Positions 11,201 through 26,200 of a stretch of DNA of 64,000 bases are shown in pieces. Source of the stretch: Desmodus rotundus (taxonomy: Eukaryota > Chordata > Mammalia > Chiroptera > Phyllostomidae). The DNA is taken from the NCBI RefSeq assembly GCF_022682495.2, contig NC_071389.1, forward strand, positions 185,427,556 through 185,491,555, read 5' to 3'. How positions within the stretch are numbered: the stretch's first letter is position 1; every line of letters starts with the position of its first letter. A model generated the notes under the pieces. That model did no database searches, was not told the origin of the DNA, and saw nothing but the letters and a program-made list of their open reading frames with translations. The translations under genes and the position numbers were made by a program.

Positions 11201-14200
11201 ACTAATTTTCATATGACATTCTAGATAAAGTTACTATAACTATTTTTTTAATTGTCTACTTTCAACAAATTCAGTAACACATTCTCGTAATTATATTCAT
11301 CATCTGTAAAGCTGTTAATGCTTTTATTCTAAGTAATTTAATTTTAATATAAAGTACAAAGAGTATCTGAATCATGTGACCAAGAGTTTAAATGACATAT
11401 TTTAGTTTTATAAATGTAAAATTCAATTCTGAGTAGCTGTAAAGTTAAAAGTTAAAATAGGACTTATTAACTCTGTAAGTTGAAAGATTTGTTACAATAA
11501 AAATACTATATATATACATTTAATAATGATTAAGAATAAAACCGAGAAAAGTACAGTTAAAAGGCAAGAGTGAATCTAGGTAACCATAGGAAGTAATTAT
11601 TTTAAGTATCTTTTATTTATCACTGACTAAAATAGTTTTTAAACAAAGAAAAAATCTTTACCTCTCCTCTTTGTGGATCTTGAATACGAGTAAATCTTAA
11701 ATCTCCGTGTTCCCAGTTTGCATTTACGCTATAGATACGTAACTGGAAAAGTTCAAAGGACGCATTGAACGCTTTTGCTCCAATGCGGATGGCAATGGAA
11801 TTTACAGAAACAGTAATTCCCTCAACTACTTTTTCAGCAAAACCGTATTCACTGGAAAAGTAAAGCAAAACAAAATATAATGTGCTAAAGCCCAAAAAAA
11901 TATCATTTAAAGAAAAATTATGTGTTAATATTCTCACACAAGCTATCGCAATATTAATTTTGTTTTTAAAAACAATTTTTTGTTAAAACAATAGCGTAGC
12001 CTGGTTACATGTAGTTATAAAAATGCTCTTCTCGAAATGATGAACAATTTTTAAAACTGGAGGTCATTCTCCAAATTAAATTTTTATAATCAGTTTCTCA
12101 AAAAGCATTAGTCTAGACAATTGGCATCTATAATTTAAATAAGAGACCTAAATTCTTGACACAAAGAAGGATACAGAGTCCAGTTGGAATATAATCTTGT
12201 AATTCAGGAATAAGGTAGGGAAAAGTTCACATTCTCTAATTCTATTTAACAAATATTTATTGTGCATCTACTATGTGAACAACACTGTGACATAAGGAAA
12301 ATCAAAATACAGTTACGGCATTATAGGGCTCACAGGTTATTTGGGGAGGAAAACAAAGACCCTAGTAACTGAAACATGAAGCTATCTGTAATTAAGTGTT
12401 TTCTAAAAGAAATCATCAGTATACTTAGTAGAGGAAGAAACTGTTTATACCTAGGGAGAAATATATCCAGAAAAAGAAAATGAACTTTCCACGAGGAGAG
12501 ATGTGAAGGAAGGGAAATCTTGGAATAGGAAAAAGCCTGAGTAAAGACACAGATACGTAGGGAAGCAGAGATTGTATTTCGAGAATGATGAATAGTGCAG
12601 TATAACTGGAACATAGGCTATCAACACATTTTGGCAGAAGGGGTGGTGAAAGTTTGCCCAACTGGCACATTACTTCAATTATCACCAATATGACCATTTA
12701 TTCCTAAATCTCTCTCTCTACCGAAGTCTCTCACTTCAGACTATAAACTTCAAATGTCTACCACATACCTCCACCAGGCTTGCTCTCACACATTTCAGAG
12801 CCAACATGTATAAAAGTGAACCCATCATCGTTATGGATCATGTACATGCCTCCAGTATATCTGCTGCTATGCTTTTTGATTTATTAAATAAATAAATCAT
12901 TTAGCCTTTCTAAGTCTCATATGACTTATCTTTTTGTGATATATTTTTAAAATTTTTTATTTATCCATTTGATTGAGAGAGAGAAACATCAGTCTGCTGT
13001 TCCACCATCCATGCACTCATTGGCTGCTCCTAGCACATACCCTGAACAGGGATCAACCCCGCAACCTTGGTGTATCAGGACAATACTCCAACCAACTGAA
13101 CTACCCAGCCAGGGCCTGACTTGTCTTTTAAATCAGGTAATACTTGGTAGGTTATCTGTAGATTACATGAAGTAATGCATATTAACCAAATAGTCCATCT
13201 CTTCTGATACTTCGTAAAAATATAACTATTATTTATAATATTATTAGTAGTATATTATTATTAACACTATTGAAAATCTGTGAGCCTGTTTCCTCATTTG
13301 TAAAATGAAAATAATACCTATTTGAAAAGGTGGTTGTGGTTCTTAAGTGAAACAGTATATGCGTAGTAATTTATATAGTTCTTGGCTTGCCTGATGTAGT
13401 TTTGTTATAAAAAGAGGTGGCCATCTACTTTGGGTTTAGAGAATCAAAGAGTAAGAACTCATCAGCATCCTAAAAAGGAGGTGCTTTGATTCTAAGGAGA
13501 ATTATCAGCCACTTAGGTAGAAATATTCCTGGAGTGGAAAGAATATTTCTGAAATAGTTTTACGGGAATACCCTTTAGAATATCCATCCCTGTCTGTTCT
13601 AAAGTATGCGCATTAAAAAGTGTTACAGTTGTTTTGCAGGATTTACCATCAGCAGGGTGATGCCAGAATCAATGACTAAGTCTACACGTTTATGGTTATG
13701 TCATCCATTATAACTTAAAGGTAAAATTCCTGTTTACCAGTAAGTTTCTTCTAAGCCTATTAATTATTAGTTTCCCTCTATTTTAATCTTTTAGCTAAAA
13801 ACAAATAGATCAGTGTTTCCCTAAGTTGCATGACTCTAAAGAATTGTAAAAAATACATATTCGTATTCCTTTTTTTTGTTTTTTAGAGAAAGGAAAAAAG
13901 AACACATCAATTTGTTGTTTTGTTGTTCCACTTATTTATGAATTCATTGGTTGATTCTTGCATGTGCTCTGACTGGGGCTCAAACCCACAACCTTGACAT
14001 ATTGGGACAAATGCTCTAACCAACTGAGCTACCTAGCAGAGCCCATATTCATCTTCTTGACAACCATTATAGACCTAATGAATCATAATTTCAAAAAAAG
14101 GAGCTTAAAAGACTCTGCAGACTTAGTAAACACCCTAAGTGATTGTTACAATCAAGCAAGTATGAAAAACGTGGGAATAGATTAACCATACTGCCACGCA

Positions 14201-17200
14201 TCAAAGGACAAGGATTGCCATCATATGATTACAAAGCCAGAATATACAGCTTACTGATACTATAAAAATGTGAATTAGGAAGGACACTATCAACTACATT
14301 TAGCACACACTGACAAAATCTCTAATTTCTGCCACATCTAAACTAAATCTTTCATTAATAGCAATTTTCCTGATCTTTTCCTCTTTCAATAATCTTATAA
14401 ACATCTCTACTTTCTAATTTTTTTTTGACTCTAGCTAATTTAAAGACCAACTGCTCCAATCTACTCTATCAAACCTGAAAACATACATTAAAATATCAAA
14501 TTGCTGGACAATGCAAAAATTACAAATAAGTTCATGTGGAAGCTTTTTTCCCAGTCACTATTACCTGTAATGCAAATATAAATTGTACATCTGATAGAAT
14601 ATACTGATATCAAGGTGGTTCAACCTTGGTGGAAGAAGATGGTGTAGGTGTGTGTATGTATGTATGCGCATCTTCATCCTCAAGAAGAGTATTATCACTG
14701 GTTCTACTCTGTACCTAGAATACTATAAATGTTCAGGGTTCCCAGCTGTACAGCTGGAGGAGGTGCCAATCACATTAAGTCTATGTGAGCATTTTACATG
14801 AGTAACTGCACAATCTAAAATGGTATAAAATCCTGCCTTGAAGAAAGGATGTATAGCACAAGATCCAAACACACGGAATGCAAAAATAAACAGTATTTTT
14901 TAAAAATCTATTTTTCAAGAACTATTCTAACTTTTCAAGAAGACTTTGCAAAATGGGTCGTGTTTCTACTTTATTAGCATCTGACCTTGTCTATTAAAAT
15001 CTAATTTGGGAGCATTCTTTATTTAACAATTTTTAGAGTAATCTAAAAGGTCTATAACTTTTTAGGCATCAATTTAACTCTTTATCAATGTGTAGAATAA
15101 ATGATAGGCATCTGATTTATAGTATGCCTAAGCTCTACTAATTTCATTTTCTGCTACTGCTCTGCCTTTGGTTGTTAATTACTATTTAAATATCAAGAAA
15201 AGCAAGATAAATAAAAGAGGCTAAAAATCAATTCTGCTACCTTTGTAACATACATACTAAAACTCTAAAATGTTTGATGGGAGAGGTTTTATGTTACATT
15301 ATTGCAGATAATAGAGATGACTATAGGAAAAATTTCCCTTTGCCAGATGAATGGAAATAGCTCACCTCTGTCCTGAAGCAGTTGCAATTGGTGATGGGCC
15401 ATTAGGATTTCGTGGTTCTTCACATGTACTCATTTCCATTATTACTTTATCTAGAGACTAATAAAAATACATTTAAAAAGCAAACAATTAGATATTTTAT
15501 CTTTTATTTTATGTACATTATAAAAATATTATTTAAGACCATATTGTCTTTCATTTCTTTATGAGCAAAGTAAGCAGTAAGTGAGCAGAGCCATTTTAAA
15601 TGTCTCTGAAGGCCTAAGAAGACAAATGTCAAAATAGAAAACACTGTGCTTAGTCCTTTCTCAAGGTGCTATCTGGCAGAGAAGTTGTATTATAGGGGTT
15701 TGACAGAAGAACTCTAAGAAGTAGCCATATACTGCTGAGCAGTTTCTAATCCCAGGATGTGTTAATATTACAGGAGTAGTCAGATCATGTGCTATAATAA
15801 ATGTTTACTTCTGAGGCAATTCAGAACTCACCAAACAGATGGGATGTGTTTTCAGTTTTGTCCATGGGATCTTAAAAAAAAAAGAAGTTTTTGCTTTAAA
15901 ACAAATCATTTAAAAAATGTAAAACAGTAAACAAGTTTCTTTTTTAATATAGTGATAAACATGCCAAATTGTATCAGATGATTTATTAAATTGCAAAATA
16001 TTAAATAAGCAATTCATTCATACTCTTAAAATTAAATGTACCTATATTATATAAACGACTAGTCATATTTTCTTAGTCATCTTTTTAAGTAAAAATTTCA
16101 GGTTGCCTCAAATATCTGCTCTTCCCAGTCCTTAAAACACATTTTAATTTCAGAATTTTAGCTAAGACTTCCCAGCAAAGCACAATTAGTACTTTGTTCA
16201 TTTTAACAATTTTTTTTATTCTGGAATTCTCACCAATCTTTTTGCAAATATTCAAGGTAAGTACAAAAATGAGGCCATTGCTGTAAAATGTAGGCAATAT
16301 CAAGTAAGTAATATTCCAATATAATCTTCATGAAAATACCATATCTTTATAGATACTTAGGTTTGTGAAGGATAGAACAAAAAATTGAAAGAGACTATCT
16401 TTTTTCCATAATCTTTTCTTTTGGTGTCCAATTTTAACTTTATGAAACAAATTTTTATTCACTATTTCTACTAACAGACTTTCAAACTAAGCCAGACTAT
16501 TCTTAAATGTATAATTTATTGATTTCTAGAGAGAGAGAAAAATCAGTTTTTGCTGTTCATTTATTTATGCATTCATTAGTTGATTCTTATATGTGCCCTG
16601 ACCAAGGATTGAACCCACAACCTTGGTGTACATGGACAACACTCTGCCCAAATGAGTTACCCAGCCAGGGCCAAACTAAGTCTAGTCTTTAAGAGCAAGA
16701 AGTGATATGACTAGTGTCAAAGCAAGTAGGGATAAGTTTTAATAAGTAGTAATAATAAATTTTAAATGTCTTCATTTAAAATAAACACAATTTAAATTGT
16801 TGCATTTGACAACAAATCCTATTAAAGTTTCAATGTGCCAAATTTAACTAATTACTTTATTAATAAACTACCAATAAATTTATTTGTGTTAGTAACTTTA
16901 AATTTTAAGTGAAAATTAAAATCTATAAATAACAAATATATTAGTTATAACTAAATTTATAAGGCACATAATCGTGTAATTATTTAGACAAAGGTATTTG
17001 TCTTTTTAAACTATATTAATAAAAATACTTTTTACAGAATTACCTAAAACAAAATATTTACTTTAAAAGACAGGGATGAAATTAAAAAATAAAAACAAAA
17101 TGCTTTTCACAGATATCAGTCTCACCCTAATAGATGCTTTATTACAAAAAACTTTGTTGATAGCAAGCCATGTTGGCAAATCCAACATATTCTGGAGCAC

Positions 17201-20200
17201 CTCCTCATCCAACTCCAAATTCTTCAGTTCACCTTCTCCTTTAAGGGTACTTAGATTTATCTTGTCAGGAGATAAATTTTTGGTAAATCTGAAAGAGAAT
17301 ATATATCGACACTTAGTGTCAGTTATGGTAGAGTCATTCTTGCAAATATACAGAGCACTAAAAATGCAGTAGCACTAAGAAACCCTAAACCACAGTGACA
17401 GGCTCGACTCTAATGCATGTTTTTCAACATGGGTTTATTATTTTTTTGTTTTTATCTCTCTCATCTGTAGTTCTCTTATAGAAAGTTACGGTGTTTCTGT
17501 CATACATTTGAATATTCCCATATGTAATCAATCAAGCTCTGGTTCACAGGCCAGCACTCAATTCAGTGAGCCACACCAGACAGGGATTGTTTTGTTTTAA
17601 GGTGAGAAAAGTCAGTGTGTTTGTATGCTGATGACAATGATGCAGAAAAAACAAAAAAAAACAAAAAACTAGTATTGATGGTACCAGGAGGACAGACAAT
17701 CCTTGATCAGGAGACAGCAGATAAAGTGCACAAGAGGAAGGGTTGGCTTTGAATAGTTTTGACTTTGGAAAGCATGTTAGTACTCTACATATGTAAAAAA
17801 TAAAATAAAATGAGAAAGGATGAGAAGAGGGCAAACACCTAAAACTAAAGGCAAATTTAAACAAATGACCCTAATTCTACTTCAAAAAACTATAACCATA
17901 CTAATGAAAAAAACAAACAGAAAAACAGGAAGAAAGGAAGGACTGGCAGAAGGACAAAGACTAATCTGAGTTAAGCTCATGAACACAACATTTGACTCTG
18001 TATCTTCAGTGTTGGGCAGGATGGACTGTATGGATGTGTGTATGCCCATGTGGAGAGAGGGAGGTAGTGGAAAAATCAGGCAACATCTTGATTAGTATGT
18101 ACAGGAATGTTCATCTCAATATTTACAAAGGGAAAAAAGTAAAAGTAGCTAAATGTCCAAAAGGGAGTAGTTCCTTTAATTTTGATACATTATGCTATAT
18201 ACAAATCACGTAATAAATTTTGCCAAAGAAATGTTTACATTATAATGTCTGGTGTAAATTCAAGGTTTAAAGTTATACACTGTGATTTCAATTATATTAA
18301 AAATGCACTATAGCCCTGGCTAGTGTGGCTCAGTGGATTGAGCACAGGCCTGAGAACCAGAGTGTTGCCGGTTCAATTCCCAGTCAGGGCACATGCATGG
18401 GTTGGCGGCCAGGTTCCCAATGGGGGTGTGTGGGAGGCAACCACACATTGATGTTTCTCTCCCTCTCTTTCTCCGTTCCCCTCTAAAAATACATAAGTAA
18501 AGTCTTTTAAAAATGCATTATAAAAACTCAAATATCAAGGGTACCTGTGGTTGGTGAGATTTTAGATTTATTCATCTTCATACTTTTCTGCATGTTTACA
18601 TGTATACTGAGCATTTATCACTTTTATAAAGACAAAAGTTCAACAGAAACCCAAAAAACAAGTTTGGCAAGAGTGAAAAGTGAAAGACAGAAAGATTAAG
18701 ATATATGTTATTCACAAGAAATCCTATCTTCAAATTAATTCATAACAAAGGGATAACATCTGCAAAGAGCATGGGCTTTAAAGTCGAACAAACAGGTATG
18801 AATTCTAGTTTAGCTACTTATTGTGATAACTCTCTAGCTCAATTTATTCATCTATAAAATGGGGAAAATAATACCAACCACAAAAGATTTTAGTGAGGAT
18901 TAAATATAATATATAAAGTATCTAGTACAAAATAGATGTTCAACTGAGTTTTCTTTCTCCTTCCCTCTATTTAGATTAAATTATGAACGCACTAACTATA
19001 GTTTTTAACTGGAACCATATCAAAAGGTCATGCTTATCCAAATAGGATTTTTCAATGGCTGAGCTACGAAGCTAATCTTAAAACCATTTTACGTTAACAT
19101 CGCTCATCTTTTATAATATTTTTTAAATTAAAATATTTTAAATAGGAAGCTGAAAATATATTGGTAACTGTCACATCCACAGCTATTAAAAAGCTGGTTT
19201 CTTATATTGGGTAGGCAGTGTATATATCAAATTATTTATCTCCTATTATTCATGTTAGACTTTAATTTACATGTATCTCAGTTTTGCACAAATGTTTCCC
19301 AACCGTTTATTAATATAATTATGCTTCTAACATTAGAAACAGTAGAATGGCTCTTTAGCCACATTTGTTATAATTTAATTGATATGGAAAAGCAGACTTT
19401 CATTAAGTGTATACTAGGCAAACAAAGGGATGAATACTCATAAAAGAACATTAAGGCTTGAAAGAGAGATGTGTCTACCTATGCTTTTCCAAGTGTTGCT
19501 ACAGGCTCTTTAGACTAAATTGCCATTTGAAGTCTACAGATAATTGTATTACTCTTCTAAATGTTATAATTGAGAAGTGTTATAACACTAGTCCTGATCC
19601 TAAAGAGAATAAATTATATCTCATTAAAGAATCATTTAAAGCTGTAAAAAGTCATACAAACATTTTAAAGCTTAACTTTAAAAAAATGTTAGAAATCTAG
19701 GTCAAATTAAACACTGAATAATTATTTTATTTGGTGGAGATGGTGGGGAGAATAATAGAAGCATGAAATCTATGTAAAACCAAAGCAGAGTAGATGTGAA
19801 CAAAGACTCAAAACAAAGATAAAAGAGAAAGCTGATTGACCTGAATATGCCAAAGTTGTAACAACTGCACAGAAGAAAGTCATACCACATAATAAAGATA
19901 AAAATGTAAAAGATAAAGACACAACTCTTACTGATATTTTTAAAATCCAGAACATACACTAATGTTTCATTGCTATGTACATCATGGCAGGGATCCCCAG
20001 TACCAGTCGGGGCCTGTCAGGAACCAGGCAGCACAGCAGGGGGTGGGCTTGAATGTATGTACTGTGCTTGAATCATCCAGAAACCTCGTCCTCCACCCCA
20101 GTGCATGGAAAAACTGTCTTCTCCAAAACCAGTCCCTGGTGCCGAAAAGGTTGGGACCGCTGCCTTGTGGCATGCAAAGAGGTTTTAAAATAAATATGAC

Positions 20201-23200
20201 CTTTATTCTAACATTAGTATCATATAAAATAAATTTCATTGTGAAGGTATATATTTTATTGGTTAACTTTCTCATATTTTCAATAATGTAACAATTAAAA
20301 AACATAAAAACAGGCTTTCATTTTATCCAAAATCTTCATTAATTACACATAATACATGAAAATATATTTACTATATTAACAATAACAATAGCTAACTAAA
20401 ATTTCTAGGCAAATGGAAAGAATGGGTTTGATTTATATTATACAATATATGATTGATGTGTAATTATTAGAGCCTAAATTATGTGCAAAGGACTGTGCTA
20501 AATAAACATTTAGGGCAAAGAAAGTAAGTCCATTTAATCAAGGTTTATAATTTGCTTAAGGGAACACAGCATAAATGCATTGTCAAGAAAAGTCAAGAAT
20601 CCCAGCTCTGCAAGAAGAAAAATACCACTCACTACTTAACCTCTCTTCTATGCCTCAGTTTCCTCATCTATAAAATGGGACTAGTAATTATACCTGCCTC
20701 ATGGGGTTGTTTTTAGCATTAACTGAGCTGTAACACTTAAAATGCTAGGAACTGTCCCTACCACACAGGAAAACTCAGTATTAGTTCTTAATAATATGAA
20801 GATAACGGTTAAATAGGAATATGAACAATACAGAGACATTATATAACCAGTGATCACAATTTTCTCAAAAAAATTCTGGCCTGATTAAACACTAAGTAGG
20901 CAGTAAACTATAAATCAACGGTACAAATTTTGTATCTGATGTTACTATAAATTTTAGTCATGGTTTATTTCAGCTTTCATTAGATTCATCTTACAGCTAC
21001 ATCATAAAAACAGAGATCATACAGTTTTGTTATTTGCTAAAGAAACCTGAAACAGATTTGTGAACTGAACCATCTGCGGTTAAAAATAATATTTGAGGGT
21101 AAAATCATAGAATAAAGCTCAAAAGAATCTTAGAACATAGTTTAGAAAAACCCTTTTCTGACCTTCTTCCACATTTACCTTGTTGCATTCATATAATGAA
21201 TTTCTTGATCTAGCTTGTCCTGAAATTGTTTACAGTTCCTATTAGAGATTCACATGAACACACACTACTTCTCTAAACTTAAGAATTAGCTGTGCTACTT
21301 AATAATGTTTTATAATATTATTATAATTATATTATAATAAATATATATAATATATTTATATATATATAATATATAATATATAATATAATATAAATATATA
21401 TAGTAAAGTTATAATTAGAAATAATCATTCCTATTCTACATTTCATGCTATAGCATGAACTACCAGATTTTACAGAGAACTTAATAATGCATTTAAATTG
21501 TTTAATTAACAAACTTAAAGTAGGCACTCAATCTGAAGTTTGAGGATGGCTGTCAAGGGGTTCAGGGTATTTTGTTGTATTTTCAAAAGGCATTTTTAGA
21601 CACCAAAAAGGCTAACAACCAATGCCTTGAAGAAAAAGAATTTTAACCATCCAGAAATTATTTCAATATCATAATTTGACTTTTATTAGTCACTAAGTTA
21701 AATTAACTTGTTACTAGTAAACAAACACTTGTTAGGGTGGCTGCCCAGCTAGCTACCAGTGATTCCAACTCTCAGAGAAAGGCTACGGACATAGGGGAAA
21801 GGTGAAAATCTAAAATATTCTAACAGACTTCCTTGGTTACAGCTGATTGATCTAGAGGCTGACAAGGTTTCTAGGCTGTTTAATCAGATTCTTTCCTTCA
21901 AGAGTTGAAACTAAAACACTACCACAGAATCAGGATGACAAGTAATAAAAGAGTGCATTTGAGATAGAAACACAGATCCAACATTTTAGAACTTAAAGGT
22001 ACCGTAAAGATACTTCCCCATCATGTTCCATTCTCCCCAACTGGGCCCAACTCAAACACCCTTGAAATGAAAAAGTAATTGAAAACACTAGCTAGTATCT
22101 CAAAATGTGTGCCCTTACAAGGATTAAATTCTCATTGAATATGAAGACATATTACAAGAAGCAGTACCTTTGTGTAAGCAAATTTAACAGCTTCTGCTTG
22201 ATTTTATTCAAAACAGTATTTCTCGAAGAGAAAAGGACCTTATGGCCACATGTTCAAGTCTTACAAGAGAGGATGTTCTTGGAGAGGCTTCCCAAAATCT
22301 GATAGACTGCCAAATCCTTTGACTAGGAACATTAAGTTAATAATCTGAACTAATTACATCCTTTCACAGACTGTGGGCTTCATCATGCGGCCTAAATATA
22401 CCTCCAATCAAAACTAAGAAACAGAAAGCTTTTCCAAAGAAACCCATTATGTTTCTCCCTCACCCAACACCATTTTTTTTTACCCAGTCTATACTTCCTT
22501 TAACCTGGCACCGTCCTCTTAGGGCTAGCTGCTTTCTTGCCCTACTCTATACCTCAAAAGCAAATTACTTATTTCAAATTTTTCTATATGTGCTACGTCA
22601 AGAAATACACTACTAAAGTTACAATCTAATACACACATATAATTGAAACAAAAATTTCACAAAGCAGTAGTTTAATACAATCTGACATTTTCTACTCTAC
22701 TTCATTTTTTTCAAGTGGTGATCATAATCTACTACACTAATTCCACAAGGCAACCTATGACCCACAGTTAACAAACAATACATAAGAAGTACTGTTAGAT
22801 TTATAGAAAAGTATTCTAAATTAAACATCTTATTTTTAAAAATCATTTAGCTGTATATGGAAGGTGTATGTAAATCCCACTCAATAAAAGGTTAGTGCAA
22901 TAAAAATATCAATTGTATTTCCATATCCTAGCAACAAACAATTAGAAACTGAGTATTTTTTAAAATTTTTTATTTATTTATTTTTAGAGAGAGAAGAAAG
23001 GGAGGGAGAAAGAGAGGAAGAGAAACATCCATTAGCTGCCTCCTGTTGTACACACCCCACCCAGGCACCAAACACACAACCCAGGCATGTGCCCTGACTG
23101 GGAATCGAACCGGCAACCTTTCACTTTGCAGGATGACACCCAACCAACTAAGCCACACAAGTCAGGGTTGGAAACTGAAATTTTAAAGTACCATTTACTT

Positions 23201-26200
23201 TATCATAACAAGTATGAAATTTTTAGGGATAAATCTGACAAAAGGTGTACAAGACTTACATACTGAAAGCAACAAAATGTTGCTGAGAGTAATTAAAGAC
23301 GACACAGAGAAATAAAACATATATGTAGATCAGAATACTTAATATTAAGATGTCCAATCCCCCCAAACAGATTTATAGATTCCAAGCAAATACCCAGAAG
23401 GCTTTTTGGAAGAAATGACAAGATGATCTAAAGTTTATATGAAAATGCCGAAGACTTAATATATCAGAGTTGGAGGCCTCGTACCACCATTTCAAGAGTT
23501 GTGATCTGCCTTGGCTGGTGTGGCTCAGTGGATGCAGCGCCAGCCTGCGAACCTAAAGGTCGCCAGTTCGATTCCAAGACAAGGTACCTGCCTGGGTTGT
23601 GGGCCAGGTCCCCGACTGGGGGCGTGTGAGAGACAACCAATATGTGTTTCTCTCATACATCGATGTTTCTCTCCCTCTCCTTCTCCCTTCATTCCCCTCT
23701 CTCTAAAAGTATGTATATAAAATATTTTTTTAAAAAAAGACCTGTGATTAATGGAACAAAGTACAGAGTCCTGAAATAGACCCAATTTTTTTGTCAGCTA
23801 ATTATCAAGAAAGGTACAAAAGCAATTCAATGAGAAAAAGATAGTATTTCAATAAATTGTGTTCAAACAACTGTATGTAAAAAAAAAAAAGGAACCTTGA
23901 CAGTTCGTACCATAAACAGAAAACCAATTCTAAATGGATCACAGACTGAACTCTAAATACTGAAAGTGTAAAATTTCTCTAAAAAATTATAGGAGGAAAT
24001 CTTGGTGGATCTTGAGCTTGGCAAAAATTTCTTTAATGCAACAGAAAACACAAATAATAAAAGAAAAAATCAATAAAATGTACTTTATCAAAATTAAAAA
24101 CTGAGCCCATTAAAACACACTGTTACTAAAGGATAAGCCACAGATCGAAACCATATATTTATAAAACCTGTTTGAAAAGAATTTGAATCTGCATGTAAAA
24201 AGAACTCTTACAACTCAAAAATAATGCACTCTATTAATAAAACAGGCAAAAGATTTAAACAGACCTTCAAACCAAAAAAGACATACTAATGACAGAAATG
24301 CGCATGTAAAGATGTATACCATCAGTGTCAATAGGGAACTGCAAATTAAAAACCACAATAAGATGTGGCTTTTACCTACTTACCCACTAAATAGGTAAAA
24401 ATTAAAAGGCTGACCATCCTGAGTATTGGTAAAGATATGAAGCAAGTAGAATTCTCACATCCTTGCTGGTGAGAATATAAAATGTATACTTTGGAGCCAC
24501 TCTGGAAAGCTGTTTAGTAGTTTCTTAAAAACTTATACATTACCTACATATAACCCAACCATTCTACTAGGTATTTACCCAAGAGAAATGAAAAGTATAC
24601 CAGGTCTGTCTGGAAAAAACCCAACCATAGTTAATATAACGAGAATGGTTTGTGCGACATTGATGTAACCTGGCAGCCAAGGAGAGTGGACTGGAATGTG
24701 TATGTGTGAATGACAATTTCACCGTACTAGTCAGTGGGGGCAGCAGACACCATTGAGTGAGCTTATGTCCTGTGTAGCCATCACATTCAAAATGACTGAG
24801 TGAGTAGAGCAACGAATGTGCGTCAAATTTTGCGTTAGCTTGAACATTCCTCTGCAGAAACTGTCTGGGTGATTCCAAAGGCTGCAGCTATGGGCAAGTG
24901 GTGATTGGTAGCTTCATCATGACAATACGCCCACTCATGCATCACAGCCATGCAGAGATTTTTGGCAAAACATCAAATCATCCAGGTGACTCAGTCCTCC
25001 TGCAGCCTGGATTTGGTCCCCTGTGACTTCTAGCTTTTCCCAAAACTAAAATCATCTTTGAAAGGGAAAAGATTTCAAACTGTTGATGAAATTCAGGAAA
25101 ACACGTCAGGGCACCTGATGGAGACTGGGAAAACTGTGTGAGGTCTCAAGGTGCCTACTTTGAAGGAGACTGAGGTGTCATTGTCCTATGTACAATGTTT
25201 CTTGTAACTTGTATCTTCTTCAATAAATGTCTCTATTTTTCATATTATGTGGCTGGATACCTTCTGGACAGACTTCGCAGGTCCTCACAAAGTCTTATAT
25301 GTGAATGTTCATAGCAGCTTTATTGTAAGAGCTAAAAACTGGAAAAAACCCAAGTGACCACCAAAAGGTGAATGGGTCAACAAGCTGCAGCGTATCCACA
25401 ATGGAATATACACAGCAATAACATAAAATGCATAAAACCAAAAGAGATTCATTCTAAAGTGTTTATGCTAGGGGAAAAAGGTTAGAAAAGTAAAGTGACT
25501 ACATCGTTCATTTATATAAATTCTGGAAAACGCAAACTAAGTGAAATTAAAATATATTACATAATAATAAAAGACAAAGCAAGAGAGAAGGAAGAAGAGA
25601 TTACAAAGGGACATGAGAAAACTTGAGGGTGTATCAAAATTTCATCAAATTCTACACCTTAAATATCTGCAGTTGACTGCACATAAATCAATTATATTTC
25701 AGTAAAGCTGGTTATACAAGATTGGTTAATTTTCTTTACTTGCATATTACAAAAATAATTAAGCCAAACAAACTCTGTATATTGGGTGTTGGGAATGCTC
25801 AGAAAAGAGTAATTTATCATGAGTACACCTTGATACACACATATCTGTATACATATACTTCTTGACAAAAAAGAATAAACTAACACAATAATTTACAAAG
25901 GAATAAGAACTTTTAAGGTAAATGAAGCATGGAATTTTGAAAACTACATCATTGCATTTGTCATCTAAAGATATTAGAAATGACTTTAAGTTTAAAAAAA
26001 AACTAAATAAAGCCATCGGTAGCCTTCATGCTGGCAAAAAATATCAAATAACCTTAGAATTTGAGTGCCTAAAAAGTCCCTCTGATCCAAAATCCTCATT
26101 TTATAGTAGAGAATGGGAAGCCCAGAGAGGTTCGATCAACTGCTCAAGGTTACAGCAAGGCAGTACAATTGTACAAATTGTATAATCAAATTTGTACAAT

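Larger units (their letters stand above)
22840..25706 (+). mobile_element. Old L1 (ORF2 3' half to 3' end) carrying three later insertions
   Basis: Broken ORF2-type sequence is recognisable in order: AATCTGACAAAAGGTGTACA, GACTGAACTCTAAATACTGA, TTAAAAACCACAATAAGATG, AACCCAACCATTCTACTAGG, GAATGTTCATAGCAGCTTTA, and near the end AATCAATTATATTTCAGTAA. It is interrupted by a minus-strand VES (22953-23168), a plus-strand VES (23508-23740) and a mariner-like element (24598-25281), all younger than the L1. Confidence 0.8.

Noticed and set aside
18313..18390. tRNA gene in the SINE head
   Set aside because: It has A/B-box-like motifs but is the head of a VES SINE, not able to fold as a complete tRNA, and it recurs across the window.
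23525..23785. 86-codon minus-strand frame, and similar frames in other SINEs
   Set aside because: They are antisense readings of VES SINEs.
24567..24878. 103-codon minus-strand frame, repeated at 63106-63447
   Set aside because: It is the antisense of the mariner-like element; the transposase reads on the plus strand. The similarity of the two frames reflects shared transposon sequence.
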